From F1-60-MAGs104 sp964355975 (GTDB taxonomy: Bacteria; Planctomycetota; Phycisphaerae; Phycisphaerales; SM1A02), in assembly GCA_964355975.1 (NCBI GenBank), contig CAYHFW010000020.1, positions 1 through 42,462 on the forward strand: a stretch of 42,462 bases of DNA. Direction: 5' to 3'. Shown one piece after another: positions 8,401 through 17,900 of the stretch. The notes under the pieces were generated by a model. The model was not told the DNA's origin, searched no databases, and was given only the letters and a program-made list of their open reading frames with translations. The translations under genes were made by a program, and so were the position numbers. Each line of letters opens with the position of its first letter. Position 1 is the first letter of the stretch.

Positions 8401-11400
8401 GGCAGGGCTCGCGCGAGTGGCTGCGCGACGTCGATCGTTGGTGTCGCGGGGAGCGATGGAGCGTGCAGCAGTGCAGGAAGTGGCGCGATCGATCCCACGG
8501 GCTCGCGCAGCGTGCCGCGCACATCGAGTTGAAAAAGTTGATTCGACACACCGCCGAGAATGTCACTCACAATCGGAACGGTACCGCGATTGCGCAGTCG
8601 CAGTGCGAGGTCTGTGCTCTCGATGTTGAGCCATCCTTCGCCATCCAGAATGACATCTGTACAACTCAGGTTGAACTTCTGAAAATTCAACAGGTCTTGA
8701 TCGATCGTGAACTCGAAGTCGCCGCGTTCGACGACCGAATTGAATGCGAGGCTGAGCTGTGTCACTTGCAAGAGTGCGAGTGCGATTGGCAATCGTGCGA
8801 GTTCAGCTTGTCGGATGGTCGCTGCGCCACGTCCTCGACGATTGGTCGTTCCGGTGAACTGACCGCCGATTCCTATTCGCCCATCGACGAGCCCAAGTTC
8901 GTTCGGCGGAGTCGGAGTGGAAGGGTCAACTCCATCGGCGGGGCGAGTAATCGCGCCCAGCGGAACTCCGGTGAGCGCAAAATCCGTCTCGTATCCGTAT
9001 GGCTCGCCGAGGTCGACGCGTGCAGTCGCTGCAACCTTCCCACTTTGCATGACGCCGGAGAACTCTTCAAGGTGCAGCGCCGAATCGCCTTGCGCGAGGC
9101 GAATCGTGGCGGATGCATCGGTAATCAGACGATCGGCGAGGCGGAATGACCCGTGATCGACTTGCGCAACAAGCGCGGTGCCACTCGCGTTTGATGCGAT
9201 GTTCAGGCGCACTTCTGCTTGCATCTTCGAGACACCAACCCCCGCGCTGATGCCCGCATCTAGAAGTGCGATCTCGGCCGAGACATCACTATGCAGCGAG
9301 TCGTTGTGGCGCGACAGGCGCACATTGGTCGTGGCGCGCAAGATGTCGTTGCAAGTGAATCCAATCGCTGTCAGCGGCGTTCGCCCAACGGTCGGAAGCG
9401 CTGCGATGACATGCGCGCCAGTGCCAATTGCTTCGAGGTCAACTTGAAAGTCACCCGCTTGGATGAAGTTGTCAGAATCGGTCGAGAGCCAACCGCACGC
9501 TTCAAGCGAACCTCCCACGAATGTCGCGCGGCAGGGAACGATCTCGAGCAGTTCGCTGCGCGCGTGGATGTGCGCGGGAGAGTCAAACGCGAGGTCGAGC
9601 CTCGCGTGTGAATCGCCAAGCGAGAGTTCTTGAATCCACGCATCGATTTCGAATGCGCCGTGTGTCGCGCCGAGTGCCTTCGCATATGAGAAATCTGCGT
9701 CATACACCCCTTGGGGAGCGAACTGATTGAGAAACGATGTCGCGCCGCCAGCGTCGAGCACAGTCGCGATTTCGTGCACCACTGGTCCGTGAATCAAGCC
9801 GTTGCGCACGCTTCCAACAAAGTCGAGCGCACCCTCAGCGCCACCATAATGGCCGTCCAAGCAGAGTTCAGCATGCGTGCCACCTGTCGCGCCAATCGTG
9901 CCCGCGAGCGACTGACAGGTGACTCGATCGCCCCGTACTTGCAGCGATCCAGAGACGAAGTGCACATCGACGGGACCCTGCGCGAGCGTGACGCCAAATG
10001 ACTCTGGGGTGACCGTGAGCGTCGCGTCAATGGCGCCGCCATCGGCCGGAGTCGCCAGCAGGATGTCCGCATCAAAGCGGCCGTGTGGTTGGTAGCGCGT
10101 CCAGAGTTCTTCGGCGCGTGCACGCTCATCGTGCGGAAGCAGGTTGATCGCGTAGTCCGCAAGGTCGATATTGCGCAGTGCGATGGCGATGTCGGCAGTC
10201 GAGCCATTGAGTGCCGCGGTGCCATGCGCTTCAATGCGTCCGTCGCGGCGCGATCCTGTGAAACGGTTGACAGTGATTGAGTGTTCGTCGAGTCGAAAAC
10301 TTCCCGAACAATCGTCGAGGCCGAATCCAACGGGCCAACCGAGTCCACTCGCGAAGAGCATGTCAGTGCTCTGGACGCGCGGGTGGACCGACCCATGCTC
10401 GAGTTGAAGCTCGCAGGCGACATCGAGGCGCCCGTTCGCGGCCGACCCAATCGTGCCTTCAAGTGAAACATCTCCATGAATGTCGAACTGCGAGATGAAC
10501 TTTCCTCCGGCTGAGAGCGTTCTGCCTGGCCAGCCTTCGACGACTTCTCCAGGCGCCGGAGGAATCGCCATGACGAAGAGCGGCGAGAGTGGTTCGCCTG
10601 CGAGGGCGAATGCGAGATGCGGCTGGAACGAAGTGGGCCCACTTTCACCGACCAAGTCGATGGTGCCGTCGAATGTGCCTTGGGCTCCGCTCATTGTGTG
10701 GAAGGGAATTCCCTTTGCGAACTCGATTCGATCAGGGTGGATTACGAGCTCGCCGCCCGTTGCGCGAATGGGATAGGGGAATGTTGTGGGAAGAATGTCA
10801 GCATCCAAGATGCGAATGTTGCCGGTGACGATGACCTCTGCGTCGGTGCGCTCAGCGCGCGCGAGGTTGAGCGTGAAGGCGACATGGCCACCCGGTGTAA
10901 AGGATCCCTGGTCGATGATGCGGCGCAATCGCCCGGCGCGCGCTGCGACTTGCGCGATTTCAGTTGGGTCGGCGTTGTCATCGGTCGTGAGTGCGCGCAA
11001 CTGGCTGTCGCAGAGAGGAAGTTGATCGGTCGCGTCTGCAACCTGCGCTGCGTCGAAGAGCACGCCACCGGCTTGCAGGGACGCGAAGCCCTCCTTCCAG
11101 AACAATGAGGCGATCAGGCTGCGTTCGTCGTCTGGAAAACTGTTGATCAGCGCATCGTTGATCGGACCGCCACCCGTCGAGAGCGTGAGGTCGACTCCGG
11201 CAGCGGGTCCCATGTTGGTGATGGTGCCGTGCACCATGACGTTGTCGCCACCTGGACTCAGCGCCCGCAAGTCTGAAATCTCGGCGTTCATGCCAGAGAA
11301 ACGAACGGTCGCTTGCACGTGGTGCAGGGGATAAGGAAACTCTTCAAATGCTCCCTCGCCATCGGTGATGACGAGCGTCGCAGAACTTTCGAGCGGGCTC

Positions 11401-12743
11401 GCTAGCAGTGTGCCATCCGTCCGAAGAGTTGGCGCCTGTCGCGCGAGCGTCAATCCCAGATCGAACATCAATTCGGTGACGCCGAAGCTGCGCATGAATT
11501 CGGCGGCGGCGCGGGGCACTTCGATGGCCGATTCGAGCGCTGACTTTCCCAGGGAAAAGTGGGGGACCATCACGCGCAGGTCGAACTCTGCAAAGTCGCG
11601 CACTTGACGGCCCCACTTGGCGCGGTCCTCCCATTGAAAGTCGTCGCGCACCATCGATGCGAAACTCAAACGCAGCGAGGCCCGAACTGGCAAATTTGCA
11701 ACACGATCATCGCGCGATGTGTTGACGAGTTCGAAGTCGAGATCTTTGAATTCGATTTGCGATCCTGTGAGTTCGATCTTGCCAGTGCGCAACTTCACTT
11801 GTGGATAGCCCATTGCGGGTTTGATGTCGCCGCGTTCGTAGCGCACCCAATCGTCGAACCCGTCGGTTGGCAGCGTCGCTCGAACATCTTGCAGCTCAAT
11901 CACTCCGTGCAACGGGAGACCAGGTTCGTTGCTCAGTTGTGCGCGCGTGACGAGTCCTTGCGCATCGATCTGGGTCGCGAGCGCGCGCAGTGTGCGGGGC
12001 AAGACGAGCGCGAGCCGGTCGCCGACTGAAAGTCCTTCGACTGAGACATCGAACGCCAACGACCTTTGATCCCACCATCCGCTCGCATGGATTGACTCTT
12101 TGGGCACACGAACGTCGAAGAGCGATCGACCAGCATCATCTGGAGATGGCTCGAGCATCGCAGTGGCTTCGAATGATGATGTTTCGCGCGTGACTCCGCT
12201 GCGAAGTTGCTGAAACGAGACGGTCACTGAAGAGAGCGTCGCGCGCTCAACAACCACGGCACTGCCCGAGTCGGCCGATGCCGAGGTGAGTCGGGTGAGT
12301 TTCTGAAAGTTGTAGAGGCTTCCATGGTGTAGGTCTTCGACCAGCGTGACATGGACGCCACTCACCGAGAGATCGCGCAGTCTCGTCTGCCCCCAGACGA
12401 GCGACAAGAGGTCGAAGTCAACATCGACGCGTTCAATGCGCGCGATGGTGCTGCCCGCGCCCTCCCAGTCTGGAGCGCAGAGGGTCAATCCCGTCATGGT
12501 TGCGCTGTCCCAATCATTCCACGCGAACGACTCGATTGTGACGTTGCCCCCTGCGGTTTGTCCCAGTCGCATGGCCAGAAAAGCGCCGATGATCTTCGAG
12601 TGAGTCGCAAGCAGGGCCGCAATTGCACAGACGCCGAGCGCCGCGATGATGGCAATTGTGAACTTGCGCCTCACAGCACGCGACTCGCGGTGCGGTTCAT
12701 GTGCGTCGTGCGAGCTGGTGGATGGATGATTGTCGTCGCGCAC
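8397..12743 (-). CDS. Large AsmA/TamB-like envelope protein
   Basis: About 1448 residues: a short cytoplasmic N-terminus, one hydrophobic anchor (FTIAIIAALGVCAIAALLA), then a very long periplasmic region of beta-rich repeats of the AsmA/DUF748/TamB sort, ending in an AsmA-type C-terminal segment. Such proteins form long hydrophobic grooves; TamB, YhdP and YdbH are proposed to carry phospholipids between inner and outer membrane. The open frame reaches a GTG at 12791, but that would overlap the start of the divergent gene at 12773. I prefer the GTG at 12743, with a TACCAT box 12 nt before it. It is first in an operon that includes phosphatidylserine synthase, which supports a lipid role. The family assignment rests on architecture, not on a catalytic motif. 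Confidence 0.75.
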   Translation of the reverse strand: MRDDNHPSTSSHDAHEPHRESRAVRRKFTIAIIAALGVCAIAALLATHSKIIGAFLAMRLGQTAGGNVTIESFAWNDWDSATMTGLTLCAPDWEGAGSTIARIERVDVDFDLLSLVWGQTRLRDLSVSGVHVTLVEDLHHGSLYNFQKLTRLTSASADSGSAVVVERATLSSVTVSFQQLRSGVTRETSSFEATAMLEPSPDDAGRSLFDVRVPKESIHASGWWDQRSLAFDVSVEGLSVGDRLALVLPRTLRALATQIDAQGLVTRAQLSNEPGLPLHGVIELQDVRATLPTDGFDDWVRYERGDIKPAMGYPQVKLRTGKIELTGSQIEFKDLDFELVNTSRDDRVANLPVRASLRLSFASMVRDDFQWEDRAKWGRQVRDFAEFDLRVMVPHFSLGKSALESAIEVPRAAAEFMRSFGVTELMFDLGLTLARQAPTLRTDGTLLASPLESSATLVITDGEGAFEEFPYPLHHVQATVRFSGMNAEISDLRALSPGGDNVMVHGTITNMGPAAGVDLTLSTGGGPINDALINSFPDDERSLIASLFWKEGFASLQAGGVLFDAAQVADATDQLPLCDSQLRALTTDDNADPTEIAQVAARAGRLRRIIDQGSFTPGGHVAFTLNLARAERTDAEVIVTGNIRILDADILPTTFPYPIRATGGELVIHPDRIEFAKGIPFHTMSGAQGTFDGTIDLVGESGPTSFQPHLAFALAGEPLSPLFVMAIPPAPGEVVEGWPGRTLSAGGKFISQFDIHGDVSLEGTIGSAANGRLDVACELQLEHGSVHPRVQSTDMLFASGLGWPVGFGLDDCSGSFRLDEHSITVNRFTGSRRDGRIEAHGTAALNGSTADIAIALRNIDLADYAINLLPHDERARAEELWTRYQPHGRFDADILLATPADGGAIDATLTVTPESFGVTLAQGPVDVHFVSGSLQVRGDRVTCQSLAGTIGATGGTHAELCLDGHYGGAEGALDFVGSVRNGLIHGPVVHEIATVLDAGGATSFLNQFAPQGVYDADFSYAKALGATHGAFEIDAWIQELSLGDSHARLDLAFDSPAHIHARSELLEIVPCRATFVGGSLEACGWLSTDSDNFIQAGDFQVDLEAIGTGAHVIAALPTVGRTPLTAIGFTCNDILRATTNVRLSRHNDSLHSDVSAEIALLDAGISAGVGVSKMQAEVRLNIASNASGTALVAQVDHGSFRLADRLITDASATIRLAQGDSALHLEEFSGVMQSGKVAATARVDLGEPYGYETDFALTGVPLGAITRPADGVDPSTPTPPNELGLVDGRIGIGGQFTGTTNRRGRGAATIRQAELARLPIALALLQVTQLSLAFNSVVERGDFEFTIDQDLLNFQKFNLSCTDVILDGEGWLNIESTDLALRLRNRGTVPIVSDILGGVSNQLFQLDVRGTLREPVGSIAPLPALLHAPSLPATPTIDVAQPLARALP

Positions 12744-12755
12744 GCGTGTCTCGCG

Positions 12756-12765
12756 ATGGTAATAC
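12756..12765. promoter_or_regulatory. Overlapping divergent -10-like boxes
   Basis: The plus strand reads TAATAC at 12760-12765, 7 nt before the ATG at 12773. The minus strand reads TACCAT over 12756-12761, 12 nt before the GTG at 12743. The two boxes share bases, so transcription of the AsmA-like operon and of the small membrane-protein gene would compete. Confidence 0.4.
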
Positions 12766-12772
12766 TGCGGCG

Positions 12773-13102
12773 ATGAGATTGGTGGAATCACCAGCCGATT
12801 CGCAGCAGGTGCTTGGCGTCAGTCTTGTGCTGGCGCTGCTTGTGCTTCTGTTGGCAGTTCCCGTCGCATTCTTCGCGCTCGGCACGCTTCGGCGTATCGT
12901 CAAACGGATGTCAGGTCGACGCAAACCAATCGATCGCCGAGCGCGCCGCGAGGGTTGGGCGCAAGCAGGCGACCGCGCGCAGGCGCCAACCGCAGCTGAG
13001 TTGGAGTCGCAGCATGGCGGTTATGCAAATGACGGCAAGGACGGCCATGACGGCTATGACGGCCAAGACGACAACGACGAGGGTTCGAGGAGGGGTCCAT
13101 GA
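12773..13102 (+). CDS. Small single-pass membrane protein with Asp/Gly-rich tail
   Basis: 109 residues of unknown function. A short N-terminus is followed by one strong transmembrane helix (VLALLVLLLAVPVAFFALG, about 17-35), then a basic stretch (RRIVKRMSGRRKPIDRRARR) that suggests the C-terminus is cytoplasmic. The tail is a low-complexity Asp-Gly repeat (NDGKDGHDGYDGQDDND) encoded by imperfect direct repeats near 13020-13080. The start is placed at 12773, after a TAATAC box. Its stop overlaps the SDR gene by ATGA (13099-13102), and the SDR ribosome-binding site lies within its last codons, so the two are co-expressed. Confidence 0.65.
   Translation: MRLVESPADSQQVLGVSLVLALLVLLLAVPVAFFALGTLRRIVKRMSGRRKPIDRRARREGWAQAGDRAQAPTAAELESQHGGYANDGKDGHDGYDGQDDNDEGSRRGP
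13087..13095 (+). promoter_or_regulatory. Strong Shine-Dalgarno before the SDR gene
   Basis: GAGGAGGGG ends 3 nt before the ATG at 13099. It fixes that start and shows that anti-SD-based initiation exists in this organism, in contrast to the leaderless-looking first genes of many operons. Confidence 0.6.
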
Positions 13103-13875
13103 ATCGCGGGGCTGAGTCGCGGCGTCCGCGCACCCTTGTTACGGGTGCGGCAGCTCGAGTTGGGCTCGCCACCGCGATCGAGTTTGCCGCGCGCGGCCAT
13201 GACGTGGTGCTCGCCGTGCGAACAGACGATGCGCGGGCGCGTGCAGCGGTCGATGCGGTGAGAGCGAGTGCAGTCGCGGCGGGACACGCTGATGTGCGCA
13301 TTGATGTGCGCGCGGCTGATCTGAACGATGTCGCGGCTGTCGAGGGGCTTGCGGCGAGTTTTGAGGGTGAGCCGCTCGACGTCGTCGTGCACTGCGCAGG
13401 AAAGTACGACGCGCAGCCAGTTGGAGAGATCGAACACGAATCGGTGCTCTCGCACTTTCGCGTCAATGCGCTCGCGCCACTGATGCTGACGCAGGCGCTC
13501 TGCCCGCAACTCGCTGCGAGCGCGCTTGCGAGTGGAGGTGCGGTCGTGTGTTTCACGGACATGCACGTCGAAGGGCGGATCTATCCCAATCACTGCGGGT
13601 ATTTTGCGTCGAAGGGTGCGATGACAGCACTCGTTGGTGCGCTCGCCGTTGAACTCTCCCCGTCCATTCGAGTCAACGGCATTGCGCCTGGGGTGGTCGC
13701 GTTTCCAGATGGGAGCGACAAGGATTTTCAGGCGCGGTACATCGCGCGCACTCCGCTCGCGCGCGCGGGAACTGTGCAAGAGGCGGCGAAGTGCGCGGCA
13801 TGGTTGGCGCTCGAGGCATCGTTCGTGACGGGGGTGATCATTCGCCTCGACGGTGGTCGCTGGTTGACGACGTGA
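13099..13875 (+). CDS. SDR-family reductase, pteridine-reductase-like
   Basis: 258-residue short-chain dehydrogenase/reductase. The nucleotide-binding motif is TGAAARVG (15-22), close to the TGAAKRLG form of pteridine reductases. The usual NNAG is HCAG (98-101). The active site has Tyr168 and Lys172 (YFASK), but the catalytic serine position is occupied by TDMH with Asp154. An aspartate here is typical of PTR1 and FolM-type reductases, which reduce dihydropterins or dihydrofolate with NADPH. PVGEI and an ELSPSIRVNGIAPGVV segment also fit that branch. A generic SDR role cannot be excluded. It is coupled to the upstream membrane-protein gene. Confidence 0.8.
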   Translation: MNRGAESRRPRTLVTGAAARVGLATAIEFAARGHDVVLAVRTDDARARAAVDAVRASAVAAGHADVRIDVRAADLNDVAAVEGLAASFEGEPLDVVVHCAGKYDAQPVGEIEHESVLSHFRVNALAPLMLTQALCPQLAASALASGGAVVCFTDMHVEGRIYPNHCGYFASKGAMTALVGALAVELSPSIRVNGIAPGVVAFPDGSDKDFQARYIARTPLARAGTVQEAAKCAAWLALEASFVTGVIIRLDGGRWLTT

Positions 13876-13898
13876 GCGTGCTTCGGATCGCGCTCACG
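13871..13898. terminator. Hairpin between convergent genes
   Basis: CGTGAGCG and CGCTCACG form a perfect 8-bp stem with a 12-nt loop, starting in the SDR stop codon, in the 56-bp gap before the convergent TPR gene. There is no T-run directly after it on the plus strand; an AAAAAA run follows at 13914-13919. It may act as a bidirectional or weak terminator. Confidence 0.4.
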
Positions 13899-13931
13899 CG
13901 ATTGCACGAATTCAAAAAAGTGTGCAAGTCT

Positions 13932-14939
13932 CTACTGCGGCGTTTGCGCGGCGGTCGAGTTCGATCCTCGCCATCCGCGCTGTTTCGCGACGGCGATCCA
14001 ACTCTGCGCTTGCACGGGATCACCCGCAGCGTTCCAGCGGCGGGCAGCATCAGCGGCCGCCTCGGCACTGCCCGAAATCTCCGCCCACTTTCCCCATGAC
14101 TGCGCCGCGCTCTCTTTGTCGCCGAGCGCTTCGTGCGCCGCTGCGATCTCCCATGTGATCGCCTCGGTGAGCCGGGCATCTTCTGGAAGTGCCAAGAGCA
14201 AGGTCAGCACCTCCTCGTGGCGCGCCAACTTTCGCAGCGCCTTCGCCTCGGCAACCCGCAGTTCGTCGTTGCGCGCATCGAGTTGTCGCGCCTCACGCGC
14301 GAGCTCCAGCGCCGCGCTCGCGTCACCGCTCTGCAGCGCAAGTCCTGAGAGAGCAACGAGCGGCCACGGCGAGTGTGGATCAAGGTCTTTGGCAACAAGC
14401 AGCGTCTTGCGTGCATCGTCGATGCGCCCAACTTGCAAGAGAGCGAGTCCTGCAAAGAGTGGATGCTGCGGATTGGATGGATCGACCGCAGCGGCACGCA
14501 CGAAAAACTCAACTGCAGTGTTGGGATCGCCAGAAAACTGAGCCGCGACACCCGCGGCATTGAGCAGTCCCGCGTTTGGCGGTGCATGGGGGGGTGCGAG
14601 AGCGACAGCCTTTGAATATGCGGCCGCAGCCGCGCAACGGGCATCGCGCACAACTTCTGGAATCGTTGCCGACGTCGCACGGGCCAGTTGCGCCCGCGCG
14701 AGCAACTCGAACGCATCCCCATTTGTTGGAGCGACCTCGGTCAACCGTGTGGCGATGCGCAGGGCTTCATCAACGCGGGCGCCGCGCAACGAAGTCTCGA
14801 TCGCTTCCATCGTCGCACGCATCGCGGCGGGATCGTTCGTATCGAATGTTGGATCGGACGTACGCCCGTCACAGGCAGAAAGTGATGTGATCACGCTCGC
14901 TGCCGCAACCACCATCGCAACGTCGCGTGCCACAATCAT
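13932..14939 (-). CDS. Tetratricopeptide-repeat lipoprotein
   Basis: 335 residues from the ATG at 14939. The N-terminal hydrophobic stretch ends in LSAC, a lipobox, so a lipid-anchored envelope protein is likely. The rest is a chain of about six to eight tetratricopeptide-like helical hairpins (for example ALRIATRLTEVAPTNGDAFE, FVRAAAVDPSNPQHPLFAGL, ALELAREARQLDARNDELRV), a scaffold for protein contacts. No enzymatic motif is seen. An alternative start at 15017 would run across the valS start and is unlikely. Only 22 bp separate its start from the divergent valS start, so the two genes must share control DNA. Confidence 0.8.
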   Translation of the reverse strand: MIVARDVAMVVAAASVITSLSACDGRTSDPTFDTNDPAAMRATMEAIETSLRGARVDEALRIATRLTEVAPTNGDAFELLARAQLARATSATIPEVVRDARCAAAAAYSKAVALAPPHAPPNAGLLNAAGVAAQFSGDPNTAVEFFVRAAAVDPSNPQHPLFAGLALLQVGRIDDARKTLLVAKDLDPHSPWPLVALSGLALQSGDASAALELAREARQLDARNDELRVAEAKALRKLARHEEVLTLLLALPEDARLTEAITWEIAAAHEALGDKESAAQSWGKWAEISGSAEAAADAARRWNAAGDPVQAQSWIAVAKQRGWRGSNSTAAQTPQ

Positions 14940-14946
14940 CGATCTG

Positions 14947-14952
14947 TAGACT
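14947..14952 (+). promoter_or_regulatory. Putative -10 box of valS
   Basis: TAGACT, 9 nt before the valS ATG at 14962, in the 22-bp gap to the divergent TPR gene. The -35 region of valS would have to lie within the start of the TPR coding region. Confidence 0.4.
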
Positions 14953-14961
14953 TGGTTCGAT

Positions 14962-17900
14962 ATGAGTGAAATCACGCTTGCGAAATCGTACTCGCCCAGT
15001 GAGCACGAGCCATCCATTCTTGCACGTTGGCAGACCGCGGGATGCTTTCACGCGCAGGCGACGGGTGAAGGTGCGCCGTACGCGATTTTCATTCCGCCTC
15101 CGAATGTGACGGCTGCGCTGCATCTCGGCCACGCGCTCAACAACACACTTCAGGACATTCTCATTCGCGTCGCCCGCATGCGCGGGATGAATGCGATGTG
15201 GGTTCCTGGCACCGACCACGCAGGAATCGCCACGCAATCAGTCGTCGAGAAGCGTCTCGCAGCACAAGGAAAGCGCCGCACCGATTTCACGCGTGAAGCG
15301 TTTGTCGCGAAGGTGCAAGAGTGGAAGGACGAATATGAAGCGGTCATTCTCTCGCAGTTGAGAAGCATGGGAGCATCGTGCGACGAAGCGCGCACGCGAT
15401 TCACGATGGACCCAGTCTGTACTGCGGCCGTGCGCGAAGCGTTCTTTCGACTCTTTCAAGATGGGCTCATCGAGCGCGGCAAACGAATCGTGAATTGGGA
15501 TCCCGTCTCGCAAACGGCGCTCGCCGATGACGAGGTCGAGATGGAGGAGATCGATGGATTCTTCTGGTATCTGCGTTATCCGCTCGAAGATGGATCGGGT
15601 TTCGTCACAGTCGCGACCACCCGTCCAGAGACGATGCTCGGTGACACCGCCGTCGGTATCAATCCGCGCGATCCGCGCGCCGCAGCACTGCGTGGCAAGC
15701 GTGTGCGATTGCCCATTGTCGGCCGAGTGATTCCGATTGTCGAAGATGACTATGTCGTGATGCCCGCTGCGATGGGAGGCGACCCATCCGATGCAAAGGC
15801 GCAGTTCGCAACCGGATTCTTGAAGGTCACTCCCGCGCACGATGCAAACGACTGGGAGATTGGACGCCGCCACGCGCTCGAAGCAATCAATGTGCTCGCG
15901 CCAGATGCATCGATCAGCGATCGTCATGGATGGTCAGACGTCTCGAGTGAGGCGCGGCAATTCGTCGGGCTTTCGCGCGAGGATGCCCGCACTGCGATTG
16001 TCGCGTGGTTCAAGAACGCGGGGCTGCTCGAGAGCGTCAAGCCATATCGCCATGGTGTTGGCCACAGTTATCGCAGTCACGTTCCCGTCGAGCCGTACCT
16101 CTCAGACCAGTGGTATGTGCGCGTGACCGATCCAAGACTCAGCGCGAGCGCGTTGCGGTCGATGAATGCTTCGCAGTTTGAAGGCGCGCAAGTGCCCAGC
16201 GCCGACGGCGCGCGCGTTGGCGATGGCGAACTCACATTCTTTCCGTCGCGATATGCAAAGACGTTTCAGCATTGGCACGAAGGCATCCGCGATTGGTGCA
16301 TTTCGCGGCAACTCTGGTGGGGGCATCGCATTCCAGTCTGGTCGCGCATCTTTGACGCATCCGATGCGCCATCTGCAGGGCAGTGGACAGGGCGCGGCGC
16401 AGCTGAAATGCGTCGCACTCTTCCCGACGGGCGCATCGAACTCTTCGTGTGCATTCCAGAGGCGCTTGACGCATCGCTCATTGCGCTGTTGACCGAGAGC
16501 GGATTCGCGCAAGATGCAGACGTGCTCGATACGTGGTTTTCGAGCGCGCTCTGGCCACTGAGCACACTCGGCTGGCCAAATCCGTCGCGCTTCGCGATGG
16601 ATGGCATGCTCGACACGTTCAATCCCAGTGCGGTGCTTTCGACCGCGCGCGAAATCATCACGCTCTGGGTGAGTCGCATGGTGATGTTCAATCGCTACTT
16701 TCTCAATGGCCGTTTGCCATTTCGCCATGTCTTCATTCACTGTGTGGTGCAAGACGGCTTCGGTCAAAAAATGTCGAAGTCTCTCGGAAACGGCGTGGAT
16801 CCGCGTGACATCATCGCGACACACGGGTGCGACGCGATGCGTTTCGTGTTGACGCAGATCTGCACCGCGACGCAAGACGTCAGGTTGCCAGTCGATGTGC
16901 TCTGCCCATTTACGAACGAGACATTCGCTCCGACGACCATCACAACCGACTCGGGGCAGATCGTCGCAGCGCCGATTCAAGCGTGCCCGAATGATCCTGC
17001 ACGCAAGATGGTGACCGCGTTTGGTGCGTCAACAGGCGCAGCGGTTCCGACGGCAGAGATGCCCCTTGCGCGCAACACTTCGGCGCGCTTTGACATCGGT
17101 CGCAATTTCGCGACCAAGTTGTGGAACGCATCGCGGTTCGCCCTCGCGCAACTCGGCAGCGCAACGACACCTGCAACTGATGTTGCCGCGGTCTCGCTCG
17201 CAGATCGCTGGATTCTCGCGCGATTCACGCTGACTGTTCAGCGAATCGACGAGTCGCTCGCGCAGTACCAGTTCAATCCCATCGCCGAAGCGCTCTACGA
17301 ATTCGTCTGGCGGGACTTCTGCGATTGGTATCTCGAAGCGATCAAGCCGACTGTGAAGAGTGACCCCGTGCAACAGGCGGTGTTGCGCAGCATGATGGAT
17401 GGCATCCTGCGCATCATGCACCCTGTGATGCCGTTCGTGACAGAGGTCTTGTGGAGCGCAGTCCAAGCAGTGCCCGCAATGAGTGTGCGCGGACTCGATC
17501 TTCCAGCATCACCACTCGCAGCCCAAGCGCAGTGGCCACAGCCGACTGCTGAACTCAACGACGCGCAGGCAATCGCGGCGTTTGAGCGGGTGCAATCTCT
17601 CGTGGTTGCGATTCGCAACATTCGCGGTGAGCGCAAGGTGAATGATCGCCGGCGCATTGTCTTGCACGCGACGGCAGAGATCGCGCAGATGATCGAGCAG
17701 GCCGGCGGGATCGTCGAGACGCTCGCAGGCCTCGAGCGCGTCGAAGTTGTGACGCAAAGCCGTCCGGCGGATGCCGTCCCATTTTCATTCACTGGATGCG
17801 AACTCTTCGTTTCGGCGCTCGCAGATGCGCTCGACGTCGATGCAGAACGCGCACGGCTCGAGTCGATCATTGCCGATCGCTCGCGCGCGGTGGGCGGATT

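Noticed and set aside
13020..13085. Short direct repeats that might be a CRISPR-like or satellite array
   Set aside because: Units are imperfect, about 9-12 nt, without spacers, and are explained as codons for the Asp-Gly tail.
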